Made by a program: the position numbers and the translations under genes
Notes under the pieces: model-generated
The model's input: only the letters and a program-made list of their open reading frames with translations
Told to the model about the DNA's origin: nothing
Databases searched by the model: none
Origin: Angiostrongylus vasorum
Taxonomy: Eukaryota; Nematoda; Chromadorea; Rhabditida; Metastrongylidae
Length of the DNA stretch: 64,000 nt
Direction of reading: 5' to 3'
Assembly (NCBI GenBank): GCA_018806985.1
Contig: JADANN010000331.1
Span: 1 to 64,000 of the forward strand
Shown: positions 1 to 9,852 of the stretch, in pieces
How positions within the stretch are numbered: position 1 is the first letter of the stretch
Layout of the letters: each line of letters starts with the position of its first letter

Positions 1-214
1 CTTACATCAGAAAACGGCTCGAGGATTTGTAGAAGAATATTCTCCGAAGACTTATACTGTCAACGTGTCCTCCTTTATGCCAAAACTGACCAATTTTTTT
101 ACAGCGAAGACTTTTCACTTTGAACTTTGGATTATAAGCAGCTGGTAGATTTAGAACTTCTGAACTGAAGTTCGTATGGTGCGCGACATCGGTTTCCATG
201 TTTTTACGCGTTGT

Positions 215-345
215 TGAGTGGCAGAAGTTTAGCCATAATGATGCTGAGATATTGACAAAACTTGAAACAACGGTGACCTTCGAATCCACCATTATCCCTT
301 CCAGGGCCTCACGTTTTATTTACCGCATTACCGAGGACCCTGCTT
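215..345 (-). repeat. tRNA-derived SINE fragment
   Basis: On the minus strand a B-box-like GGATTCGAAGG is followed by the family 3' signature, a variant of GTTTTGCAAATATCTCAGC. The same tail occurs in SINE copies at 13.0-13.4k, 15.9k, 24.4k, 29.6k, 42.8k and 53.4k. Confidence 0.5.
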
Positions 346-1107
346 TGCTTTTTTTCTCAGATAACTCTTCACCCTAAGCGTGCGATTAGTAATCACCCGT
401 CAACGGCAACGATCTAGTGAGCGCAACTGTCGTTGAAATCAATTCCGCTGAAGCTGCAGTTGAAATCTCAATGTTTTCACTTTCATTTACCGCTAATAAT
501 TTTTAACGGCAGAGCACTAAGTGGAGCTAAAGTTTCGTTGGTGGATTTGGTAGAAGGTATGCCGCCTCGCAGCCTTTGCTGATGGGGTATTCGGATCAAA
601 GTGGGTCTGATGCCAAATGCTTACGCACCAATGCAATTTGGACGCTGCTCTTGTCAGATTCTATCACGAATATTGCTTGTTGCAGTTTTTTTGGAAAGCT
701 CTGACACATTGCTTCCGATTAAAATCTTCTGAGTGGAGCTCTATTTGCTAAATTTCCAGTATCGTTTCAAGGTATTTTTGAGGCGTTTAATAGACAGTCG
801 TAAAAAATCGACAAAGTCAGGACAGTGATAATGTCATCGTAAAATGAAAATGAGCAAAATTCTTTTTTACAGGTTTCACGCTTTGTGATTGACCCTCCTG
901 TCGTTTCATCGATTCCTTAATTTGCCTAACGCAACACAGTGTGCTATTTAGCTCAGCGGAAAACAGTTGGTCGAATCAGCTGATTGAGAGGAGAACCAGA
1001 TTGTTCAGAATGAACTATCGGCTTAATGCAATTCACCACACGGGAGTTTTTCGTTCTAGCCACAGAGAACACCTTAAAATTGGGTAACTAATGAGACAGA
1101 ATTCATA

Positions 1108-1132
1108 CAACAACAACAAAAACAAAAACAAT

Positions 1133-1162
<30 letters not shown>
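1108..1162. repeat. (CAA)n microsatellite
   Basis: Short imperfect CAA tract within the beta module. The equivalent place in other copies (about 32,100 and 62,115) carries only a few CAA units, so this tract has expanded locally. Confidence 0.9.
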
Positions 1163-1163
<1 letters not shown>

Positions 1164-1603
1164 AAATGATGCTAACAAGAAAGCAGGAACAAAACAGTAG
1201 GGCGGACTAAATACGGTTTGCCAAAGCGTGGAGGAGCACACAGCACTTTAGATACTAAACATCACCGTTTATCACATCTTACACAGAAAGTGCAGCGATG
1301 AAGGAGGACTACTGGTATAGAATGCGGGCGGTTCTCATCTTAGGCTGGGATGGCAGAGTACAGGTATAATACGAAACCCATCATAATGATCGATGAGGTA
1401 GTGCATATGGCAGGAGTTTATTTCGTAACGCAAAAAATGAGAATGTTCAGCACGAAAATGTAGAAAGTTATGACATAAGCATGTCGTAACGTGGAAAAAC
1501 GGTTGGTTTTCGGAGGAATAGCTGAAGTGACTCTTCTTGGCTTTACCTCAAAGGGAATGTTAAGCTACAAATCGTTTCACCGATAAAATATTGGTAAACT
1601 GTT

Positions 1604-1709
1604 CATGAGAAGGATTTTATCACTACCTCTGAACGTGAACAGCTACAGTATGGTGACATTGAAATATCCGCTCATGTCACTGAAACAAAGACAGTTAGCT
1701 GCCATAAAG
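1604..1709 (+). pseudogene. Beta terminal-exon-like block, copy 1
   Basis: A frame beginning DFITTSERE and containing YGDIEISAHVTETK aligns with the 93-bp blocks at 4,873-4,965 and 32,587-32,679. The acceptor position reads ttcat instead of ttcag, so the splice site appears lost. Acidic residues and the TETK motif are kept across copies, which suggests coding ancestry. Confidence 0.45.
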
Positions 1710-1924
1710 CAGAATAACAGCAAGAGAACTTCATTCAGGGGGCTTCCAAAAAAGCAGAAATTCTTGGTTGTTTATGTTGGTGAATAAGGAGCAATATTTG
1801 AGACTATACTAGTAATTTCTACTGATTACAAGCGAAAGGATTTGAAGCCGTAATAAAAAAAAGGATAGAGCTGTCGCCGTTGATCAATCCCCTGAGGGAT
1901 GCGCCATGTATTCGACTTCATTAA

Positions 1925-2131
1925 GCATCGTTGGAGGTGATTGAATGCATATCTGGCCATTACAATGACGCACGGTAGCTTACCGATGTATCGAGCCAGT
2001 GCTGCTATCCTCCCAGACAAGTCTGGTACCAACTGCCGACGCCGGAGGGATGGAAGGCTTGGTGGGGATCATTGGCGCGAGGATCGATTCCACGTGTGTG
2101 TCGCAGTGGCGCCTCCAACCACTGCGCTGTA
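1925..2131 (-). repeat. tRNA-derived SINE, near complete
   Basis: On the minus strand an A-box-like AGCGCAGTGGTTGGAGG is followed by the B box GGAATCGATCC. The body then includes the family string GGTACCAGACTTGTCTG and a 3' part reading GATACATCGGTAAGC. This is the clearest tRNA head in the first 5 kb. It interrupts the beta module between its terminal exon-like block and the RPALYD segment. Confidence 0.7.
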
Positions 2132-2262
2132 ATACACCCAATTAATTGGGGGTGGAAACCACTAAAATCTGTACATTTTTTTCTTGCGACGAGAATCTTT
2201 GTTTATTTTAAAACGATTGATTTGTAGAGATTAGATGTATTGCTTTTTTGCACAAATTAGAC

Positions 2263-2373
2263 TTAATGGATCGAAACACGCTAGCATTACCTCCAAAGAC
2301 ACTCGTAGTATTATAGAGGAAATTAGCGAGATCGGTGTCTTTGGAGGTAAGCTAGTGTGTTTCGACCCATTAA
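2263..2373. repeat. Imperfect 40-bp inverted repeat (MITE-like hairpin)
   Basis: Left arm 2,263-2,302 (starts ttaatggatcgaaacac) and right arm 2,335-2,373 (ends tgtttcgacccattaa) are near reverse complements around a loop of about 32 bp. A direct-repeat-like pair, gtagagattagatgtattg (about 2,225) and gtagagatcagttgtattg (about 2,401), lies outside. The homologous positions in the copies near 62.9k lack it, so it looks like an insertion. Confidence 0.6.
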
Positions 2374-2689
2374 GGTCTGATCGCGACGGATTCTGATACG
2401 TAGAGATCAGTTGTATTGTTCTGGTGAAACTCATGGAGGCTATTTTTTTTATTTCTTCACAACATGGCTTACATTCTGATCAGTACAAAGTGCTGTTGTC
2501 CAACAGCAGTCCAGTTTACATTTGCAGTGGCTGTTCATGCGTTGGAAATTTTAAAGTCCTAGACTTCGTTGTTGTCGTGTGAGTGTGAGCGAAACGCAGT
2601 GGATACATTCAATACATTAGGAAACAAGGTTCTGGTTTCACCCACTTTCCCATGCTTTCCTCCAACTTACATGGAAACGTCTTAGCTTA

Positions 2690-2820
2690 GCTAAATCCAC
2701 GTCAGCAGAATCGACTCGACCAGCGTTCTACGACATTCATGAAGAAGGCGAAATCCTCACAAGCATGATGAATGAGAAAAGAGCTGATCGAATGCAAGCA
2801 CTACTGAGATCGGCGCAATA
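2690..2820 (+). pseudogene. RPALYDIHKE-type conserved segment, copy 1
   Basis: The frame contains STRPAFYDIHEEGEIL and later RMQALLRSAQ, followed by a TAG stop. The same protein-level pattern recurs at 13,874-14,119, 27,690-27,800, 33,205-33,300, 43,155-43,299, about 44,240 and 63,057-63,302. The product is unrecognised; coding ancestry is inferred from cross-copy conservation. Confidence 0.45.
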
Positions 2821-3484
2821 GAGTTGGTGGGAAGCCATGAAAGTGAATGGAGTAAATAAAATACTTCGTCAGGATTCTAGCATCTTCAATTCCAGACTTA
2901 TTTTAGTTGACGGGTAAAACTTAGCGTTTAAGGTATAAGTGTACAATTGCAAATCGCCGATCATCTGTTCCAGTACGTATCGCTTTGCGAAACTTTGTCA
3001 AAAAGGGAGTTTTGCTGGCTTTAAATTCTTGCGAAATAAGAGAGTCAAATTAATCAGCAAACTTCAAATGTCGAATAATGTGTGAATGAAAAAAGCAGAA
3101 TATTTGGACGCACTGCATTCGCTCGATCGGTCTTTTTCACTCCCAGGTTTTTTTTCCGGCGATAGCTAAAGTTGGTTAATATATGAGATTTTAAATAGAA
3201 CTTTCTCACGCTATATAGAATGCCTTGAACTTAAAGTTGTAGACGGCAAAAAAAAGTTAGCATCACTAGGATTATCGTCAATGAAGAGTAAAGTAATAGA
3301 CGTGTTCATTCAATAAGAAAATAGTAAATTACATGCTTAATGCCGAGGTTATTAGAAAGTCAGTCTTCAGAAAGCACGAATGGCTAGTAGATTTGATACT
3401 GGTGAACCGACATTTGTCTCGAACATGACATCGGTTCCCATGTTATCCAACGCATTCTTGGGTAGTAAAAATTTAACCAAAACA

Positions 3485-3575
3485 CTGTTGAAATGTTTGC
3501 AAAACTCGAAACCCCGGTATCCGGCGACTATTCTTTCTGCAAGCTCACGTGTTATCTATTGCACCATCTAGCGTC
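3485..3575 (-). repeat. tRNA-derived SINE fragment
   Basis: Minus strand reads GATGGTGCAATAGATAACAC (A-box region) and ends with GAGTTTTGCAAACATTTC, the family tail. The B box is degraded. Confidence 0.45.
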
Positions 3576-4872
3576 TTGCGTTGCAATTTTCTCAGACAGA
3601 TTTACCCCAATGCTGCTATCAACAATCGCCCGTCAGCGGAAACTATCTGGGAAGCACGCACAAATCAGCACTGAAGCCAGTGGAGATAAAGTTGCAGTCG
3701 AAATCACAACATTTTAGCTTTTATTTATTGCCTCTTGTCTCTTACCGCAGGAAATCACGTTAAAGTAGATGTTAGGTAGAAGGTTTGCTTCCTTGTCAAA
3801 CAAATCAAGTGTTTTTTCTATTTTCTATCTTTGATTCAGCTCTTTTCCTTAATGGTGCGGTGTTCGGATCAAGGTAACTTGATGACAAATTGTAGTTGTC
3901 TTATGCGATTCGGACGCTGTTCATGTCATTATGCCTGATTCGATCATGTGGGTTGCCCTTTGCAGTGTTTTGTTGGGGAGCTATGACACATTGCTTCCGA
4001 ATAATATTGTCGGAGTGAGGCTCTATTTGAGTTTTTACAATATGTTCAGCATCGCACTAAGGTATTGAGCAACGGCAAAGGTCTTTGTTTAAATAACTGA
4101 CGTCAGGTCTGTGCGCGCCTCATAAAATGAATGTGAACGGAAGCCTTTTCCTTTCAATGGTTTCGCTCCTTGTGGTCGACTGTCCTGCATATTTGTCGAT
4201 TCGTTAGTCTAGCCAATGCACCAAAATGTGTTAGTTAGCTCAGACGAAAACAGTTCGTCGAATCAACTGATTCAACCGAATAACCAGTGAGCTCGATATG
4301 GAGTGCTTGTCCTCATACGATTTACCACCGAGTATTTTTCATTGTTCCCACGAAGTGAATATCAAACCTGGATAATTAAAGCTTCATGATTAACTATATT
4401 CATGCAACAATAGCGATGTGATGGCAATAAGAAAGGAGAAATTAATCAATGGCGGAGCCTACATACGGTTTTCCAAGAAGCATTGGAACTATACAGTACT
4501 TTCGAAACTGTACATCGCCAATTATCACAACATTCACAGAGGTTCCGACAATCAAGGAGTGGTTACTGGTGTATATGAAGACGGTTTCAGGATTGAAGGC
4601 TCTCACCTTGGGCTAGAATAGCAGAGTGCAAGATTGCTACGAAACCCATACATAGCGATTGAGGAAGGAAGAGATCACTTATCGCAGGAGTTAATTTCAT
4701 AACGCAAGAGATGGAAATAGTTGAGCGAAGAAATGCACATGAAGACGTTTTAATGCGGAATAACGATTAATGTTCAGAAGAATAGCTACTGTGGAAGCTT
4801 CTTCGCTTAATCTTGCAGTGAATGCTATATTACAAATCCTACCGCCGATAAAATACTGTGTAGAGTGCTCAG

Positions 4873-4965
4873 GGGCAGGACATTATCACTAGATCCGACG
4901 GTGAAGAGATAGAGCATAATGACGTTGAAATATCCGGTGATATCACTGAAACGGAAAACAAATAG
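4873..4965 (+). pseudogene. Beta terminal-exon-like block, copy 2 (open, 93 bp)
   Basis: After gtgctcag an uninterrupted 31-codon frame begins GQDIITRSDGEE, continues DVEISGDITETENK and ends in TAG. Its length equals that of the block at 32,587-32,679 (also 93 bp), and acceptor, frame, acidic residues and stop position are shared although the DNA has diverged. I read it as the last exon of an unrecognised gene family; the rest of this copy is broken. Confidence 0.5.
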
Positions 4966-5174
4966 CTGTCATAGAGCAGTATAACAGCAAGAGAACTCCA
5001 TTTAGGTGCTTCGAAAAAGATCAAAATTTCCTACTAGTTTACGTTGGTGAAGAAAGAACGACTTTTTTGCTATGTATGATTGCGTAGGATACACTAGATG
5101 CCAAAATAATGGTCTCCTTTGATTAGAAACGAATGTAGCTCAGCTTATAAATAATCCGATTAATTGGAATATAA

Positions 5175-5862
5175 ACTACTTGAGTCTGCAAACTGTTTCC
5201 CTGCAAAGAAAAACTCCCATTCCATAACGATTTTGAACTCTCAGCTTTCACAGTGCTAACGTGAAGATCAATGAGCCGATCGTATTCCTCGCCGATGTTA
5301 TCAACAACGGTTTCTTCGTAAGAGTGGTTTTGGGACTTCGTTTTTCGAATATAGAGGCTTTTTTCTGCTTTCTGCGAAAAATGGAATCTTGCACGAAGGA
5401 GGCGGTGGCCTGATCCCGTGTAGAATTTTTGGGGCAACAACGATATCGGTTAGGCAAAACCTTCGGTTTACTATGATGTTGTCTATTTCGTTATGGTACT
5501 CTCCATTGGGGACTCCCACACCCAGCGTTGAGGGTGGGGGCTTCTGGAATTCCGAGTTACCATGGATGGTCCTGGTAGCCATGATAAACTCAGAAAGCCG
5601 CTCAATCTGTTTGTTCCCTTCTAATCTATAGGTCCCAATGTGACGTTCTCCAGACGTTCTTCTTGGTCTAATCTTGGCATGGAAATCTCCAATGACGACC
5701 TTGAAGAATGTATGGTTTTCTCTGTAGAACTTCTCCAAGTCCATATAGAACGCTCCGACTTCTTCTTCGTCATAGTTTGATGTCGGCGCGTAAACGACGA
5801 AGCTTGTCAAACCTGGTATTGATCCATATCTTTTTAATCGTAAACGGCCAATTGGGATTGTA
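5175..5862 (-). mobile_element. RTE-clade LINE endonuclease fragment (family 1), dead
   Basis: The minus strand encodes part of an apurinic-type endonuclease domain of an RTE non-LTR retrotransposon, the enzyme that nicks target DNA for target-primed reverse transcription. It starts at IGRLRLKRYG near 5,862, so roughly the first 75 residues are missing. Visible motifs are [18 protein letters not shown] (usual GDFNAK) and NEIDNIIVN. A frameshift near 5,430 then gives FYTGSGHRLLRARF, where the catalytic SDH has become SGH. It fades after AESSK near 5,180, with no reverse transcriptase. Loss at both ends, the frameshift and the mutated catalytic Asp make it inactive. Family assignment is from remembered hookworm RTE proteins. 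Confidence 0.85.
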
Positions 5863-6254
5863 AGATGTAAACTGTGGAAGCTGGGTAAACTCAGGGTATC
5901 TTGCTAGTCTCTCCCAGAGTGGACACTGAGCTTATTTGTTGGAGGCGACTCCTAACCGTCTCCCATATATTTCCCTGTCACTTGATTCCACGCTTTTTGG
6001 CCGAATTAACTCGTAGAATACAATCCGCACAAACTTGAACGCAACCACACACGCATGCGTGAATATGCCTCGTAAACACAGAAGGTATGTGCCAAATTGG
6101 CACAGCAGAAACAGAGAGTCATCCCGTGGATTCACCTGCGTCAGAAAAGCAAAGGTCGCTTTTGGTCCGCAATTAACCCTTATCCGCCACCTGGAGACGC
6201 GCCACGTAGCCTCGCGACTAACCGTCTCGAGATCCCTCATATAAGGGACCTCCG
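5863..6254. other. Unassigned interval upstream of the RTE fragment
   Basis: No recognisable gene. A minus-strand open frame runs through here, but nothing in it matches a family I know. It could be 5' sequence of an RTE-related element. Confidence 0.3.
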
Positions 6255-6257
6255 TGG

Positions 6258-6293
<36 letters not shown>

Positions 6294-6296
6294 TCG
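6255..6296. repeat. (TA)n microsatellite
   Basis: About 40 bp of TA dinucleotides with one TACATA interruption. The overlapping open frames rich in Ile and Tyr are its translation. Confidence 0.95.
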
Positions 6297-6346
6297 CATA
6301 TCTGTATATATCCCTCGTGAGCAACACACGTGTGGTAAAACGGCAA

Positions 6347-6380
6347 GGCTGTGAGGAAGGCAAGTCACCGAAACGTCAGT
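6347..6380 (+). ncRNA. Hammerhead-like PLE motif, degenerate
   Basis: ggctgtgaggaaggcaag followed by tcaccgaaacgtcag resembles the motif at 30,545-30,580, with the GAAACGTCAG end intact. The core is disturbed (ctgtgagga instead of ctgangaa), so cleavage activity is unlikely. Confidence 0.35.
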
Positions 6381-6679
6381 CAATGAACAACGACACGAAC
6401 AACGCGTCGGCCATAAAAAAGGCAGTACGTAAGAACATATATATAGGCTAAGAAATTTCCGAAAATCCGATCTCGAAAAAAGCTCCGGCGTTGGTGATTT
6501 TTTTACGCGACCCGTCATTCACATCTACTTTACTGATCCCAGCGCTTCACTCGATCAGTTCTTTTCGAGACACCCATTATGCATGAAGGCCTTACAACTT
6601 TTTGTGTTTGGATTCGCCAGCTGGGATTTTCCACTCATCATAAATATCGTTAAGTGCTAGACGAGTCGATTCTTTCTGA

Positions 6680-6865
6680 CGTTCTGAGATATCAGGGCTA
6701 CATCGTTCCCACTTTGGTTGCAGAGAGTGGAATTTTGCCAGACAAGTCTAGTGTCAATCTCCTCTTCTAGGAGGGAAGAGACGCTCGGTGAGCTGGGAAC
6801 GGGGTACAAACAGAGCTGTCCCCCGCTATTTTTTGTGACCATTACCACTGTGCTACCTGTCTCTG
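6680..6865 (-). repeat. tRNA-derived SINE
   Basis: Minus strand starts AGGTAGCACAGTGGTAATGG, an A-box-like head, then has AGCTCACCGAGCG and ACTAGACTTGTCTGGC as in other copies. The B box (ACCCCGTTCCC) is degraded. Confidence 0.55.
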
Positions 6866-7174
6866 CATTAGTGATTCATCCGTAAGATCTTACGAATTAT
6901 TCTTGTTCATCTACGGCCACGTTTTCGTCATGTACTCTTGAAATTCGATGACTAACGTTTCGCAGACTTCACGGTCTTTGGAGCCTGAAAGTGTTTTGTG
7001 TGACTATTTTCCTGTTACTCGGTGAATTCTCTGCAGAACTAATGAAGACCTAATGTACAAGTAAACGGTAACCGGTTAGAAAACATCCATCGTTTTCGTT
7101 TTGCACGGTGTTGGAGCAGCCATGTGCTGTCCACGTGAGACGACGAAATCAACCAAATAAAAGAAAAAATAAAC

Positions 7175-7627
7175 CTGGGAAACCTCCCCACGATTTAACG
7201 CCTCATCGTGGCTGAGAGGTCTTCCTGGGTGTCGCAATGAGATGTACAGGGGAGATTCATCAACTGGCAGGGGGCTCCCAAGCTGAGAAGAAGTTCGGCG
7301 TATTCATCAGGAAGCCTCGCTCAGAGTAAACCAATACCAGGATTTCACCACCGTCCTGGTATCAAAGTCGCATGGTGGCAAATCTCTCTCTGATACACAA
7401 GGGTTGCCGCCACTGTTTGTGATGGTGAAGACCTGGGGCAAACCTAGACCAGGCTGTCCTCGGCATTCCAGGGAACCAGAGTGGCTTAACCAGCAAATCT
7501 CCGAAAAATACTGTTTATGGTGGGGCCCGCACAACTAGTGAGGACGGGCCGTTCAAGTATCAAGTAAGTAAGTAAGTAAGTGAGCAAGTAAGTAAGTAAG
7601 TAAGTAAGCAAGTGAGTAAGTGAAGTA
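7175..7627 (+). repeat. Short retroposon with (AAGT)n tail
   Basis: About 390-bp element starting near cctccccacgatttaacgcc and ending gggccgttcaagtatcaagt, then a long (AAGT)n tail at 7,558-7,627. Its internal landmarks recur in copies at 11,600, 12,337, 46,670 and 53,700. A short simple-repeat 3' tail is typical of RTE-driven retroposition, so I infer mobilisation by RTE machinery. Confidence 0.65.
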
Positions 7628-7628
7628 A

Positions 7629-7688
<60 letters not shown>

Positions 7689-7700
7689 AGATATATATAT
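7628..7700. repeat. (TA)n and (GATATA)n microsatellite
   Basis: TA tract of about 45 bp grading into agatat units, directly after the AAGT tail of the retroposon. Confidence 0.95.
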
Positions 7701-8674
7701 GGCTCTTGTACTTTGATGATTAGAAAGTGCAGCAAAAGGCAGTTTATGATCGGGTCAGACAAGAAAACTATGGAATGAACGGCTTCACAAAAAACGCAAA
7801 ATTGACGATTTTTTTTTCGAAAATCGGTTTTTGAATTTCAAGAAAGCGTAAGAAATCTCGAGTGAACGCAACAAGAACAGTTTGAAAAAATTCGAAACGG
7901 ACGGAGTTCATCATTATTGTTGAGCGTGTACGACATCAGATTTCGCCTTATAAGTGTTGATGGCTCTTCTTAGACTACCGGCACACGTTTCTGATATTGA
8001 AATTTTATACTGAATAACTTACAATTTCACTCTTTCGCTACGAGTATGGCAGCATGAGAATCGTCCAAAGAACTTTTTTTCTACCCTTACCGTTGCATAT
8101 TGAATTTTGCGAGAATACAGAAAAGTTCAGTATTTTTTTATTGTATGTTGCAACGATTTGCAATGGTTGACGATATGAGCCGAAAAAGACAGAAATGATT
8201 TCGCTGTAGAAGCGCCAAGTCGATATTTCAAAGTGTTATTGCAGTTTTCCTTCAAACAAAGATAAAAAAAGATTGACTCTAACGTTTCAGTGGTGTTGGG
8301 TTTCTGTTGTGATCATCACATGGTTCTGACACGGTCCACGTGAAAATCTTGTCGACGACATCGTTGAATTCACTCATAATGTTCTGTCTTTTTTTCAACA
8401 AATCAATCATAAGTCACTATAAATTCCCATGTCGATGCCGTGAGTGTTTTGTTTCCTCTTTCTATAGAGTTGCTGAGGCTCGGCGCTGTCCAACATTCGA
8501 TCATCTATGGATGATCTTTCGATCAGGCACACAGTGTACTAATTACCATTTTGTCATCGATCATGGGATTTTGGGTTTTTTACAGCCCAAATCTAGTCGA
8601 AAAAAGATCACTACTACTTAGATGTTTCACCAACAACCATTTTAACCGAAAAATCTTATTTAGAGCGGGGTGCG

Positions 8675-8890
8675 GATATCACATTGGTTAGAAGTGCGCT
8701 GCTCTGCGCACTGGATAGGATAGTGGTCCAATCCGACGCCTTTTGCTTATCAACCCTTCTACTGCTGTAGAGTCGGAAAATTGGTACCTGACTTGTTCGA
8801 GAGTATTGAAGGCACCGAACTAGCACAATGCTGATTCATCGCAGCTCATTGTATAGAGCAAGTGTGCATCCAATCACGTCTGGGTTGCCA
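8675..8890 (+). repeat. tRNA-derived SINE
   Basis: A-box-like cattggttagaagtgcg, B-box region gtggtccaatccgacgcc, then ggtacctgacttgttcgag as in other copies. Confidence 0.5.
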
Positions 8891-9744
8891 CTACTGGAGT
8901 CCTCTCCACAGCGTATCCCTTAAGGACTTCGCAAACGTTTAGCGTTCTATCTTTCATCCTTGTCTCATTAAAGCGTTCGGCCTTGGTCAGTATTTTAGGG
9001 AAAAGTTACCAATTAAACTCCACACATGTAAGGGCTAATGGATGCTTTTCCGTTCTTGTGGGGCCTGGTGGTACATCAAGACAGTATCTTGTACAAGTCT
9101 GGTACCAATTCTCCATCCCAGAAAGATGGAAGGCTTCCTTAAGCACAGGAGGATGGGTCGAGCCAATGAAATTTGCCTACTTCAGAGCATGTCTAATAAC
9201 TTCACTCCACTGTTTTTACAGAGTTTCTACGTAGTGCCACTGGAAAAAAAGAACTGTTGAGATTGCGAGAAAAAACATCTATAATAGTAAAATCAGCTTG
9301 TGAGAAGTGGACGATCGGTTCAAATTACTTTTTTCAACGGATTCTTAGTCACTCCAAACAGCAGGCCACTGAGCACAATACCAAGACAGTATCGAAAAGC
9401 AAGAAGTGGTGGCTTTTTTTTGGTGGGAAATTTGTAACCGTGAGTGACCTTCTTCGCTATGGGTATAAATTGCCAAAAATATTTCCAAATCGGCGAGGAG
9501 TTTCTCTTTTCAAAGGCGGATCACTAAGAACTGTTCGATGGCATAGAGATTTGCTAGCAAGAAGAATTCTCCATAGCGATTAAACGTGCGGTTGGCATCC
9601 GACCGCTCCACAAAGTGCGCTCTCATCGGTTTTTTGGCAATTATTTCTCAGAAACTACCATTATCTGCTTTACTGAAACATCGCGATTGCATTTTCACTG
9701 CTACTTCAAACGTATATGGTGGAATATCACCTATTTTTTACCAG

Positions 9745-9852
9745 GTGTTGGTATTTTCTCCACAAAAATGCCGATCCTCTTTCTCACCGGCAACAGCAAC
9801 GTCACACGAGACGACATTAAACGATTCGCTAGAGTGAGTGCTTCAGTCAACG
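9745..9852 (+). pseudogene. Alpha 108-bp exon-like block, copy X
   Basis: Flanked by an acceptor ctattttttaccag and a donor gtgggt, exactly 108 bp as in the copy at 24,920-25,027. The phase-1 frame contains KMPILFLTGNSNVTRDDI and ends SVNG. Substitutions against other copies keep KMP, the hydrophobic run, DDI and the final acidic/Asn-Gly. This pattern supports coding ancestry. Function unrecognised. Confidence 0.5.

Larger units (their letters stand above)
1..3340 (+). repeat. Beta-module copy 1 (degenerate)
   Basis: Diverged copy of the beta module, in the same orientation as 31,650-33,300 and 61,440-63,310. Landmarks run in the family order: a SINE at 215-345, a block near 556-760 (acceptor-like ttgttgcag before 686, then a reading frame with DTLLPI), a CAA-rich stretch at 1,108-1,162, the GVNF-type block starting 1,414 after atggcag, the terminal-exon-like block near 1,604-1,709, and the RPALYDIHKE-like segment at 2,690-2,820. 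A SINE (1,925-2,131) and a hairpin (2,263-2,373) interrupt it. Frames are broken by stops and indels, so this is decayed rather than a working gene. Confidence 0.6.
3440..5130 (+). repeat. Beta-module copy 2, tandem to copy 1
   Basis: The landmarks of copy 1 recur in the same order and orientation: SINE near 3,485, the LLGSYDTLLP-type block at about 3,975, the GVNF block starting 4,688 after tcgcag, and the terminal-exon-like block 4,873-4,965. The copy ends where an RTE fragment begins. Copy 1 to copy 2 spacing is roughly 3.2 kb. Confidence 0.6.

Noticed and set aside
5932..6518. Open frames around the TA repeat
   Set aside because: Ile/Tyr-rich stretches come from the microsatellite and the flanks match no family.
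7558..7627. Tandem AAGT units considered as a CRISPR-like or telomeric array
   Set aside because: 4-bp simple repeat with no spacers, located at the 3' end of a retroposon.
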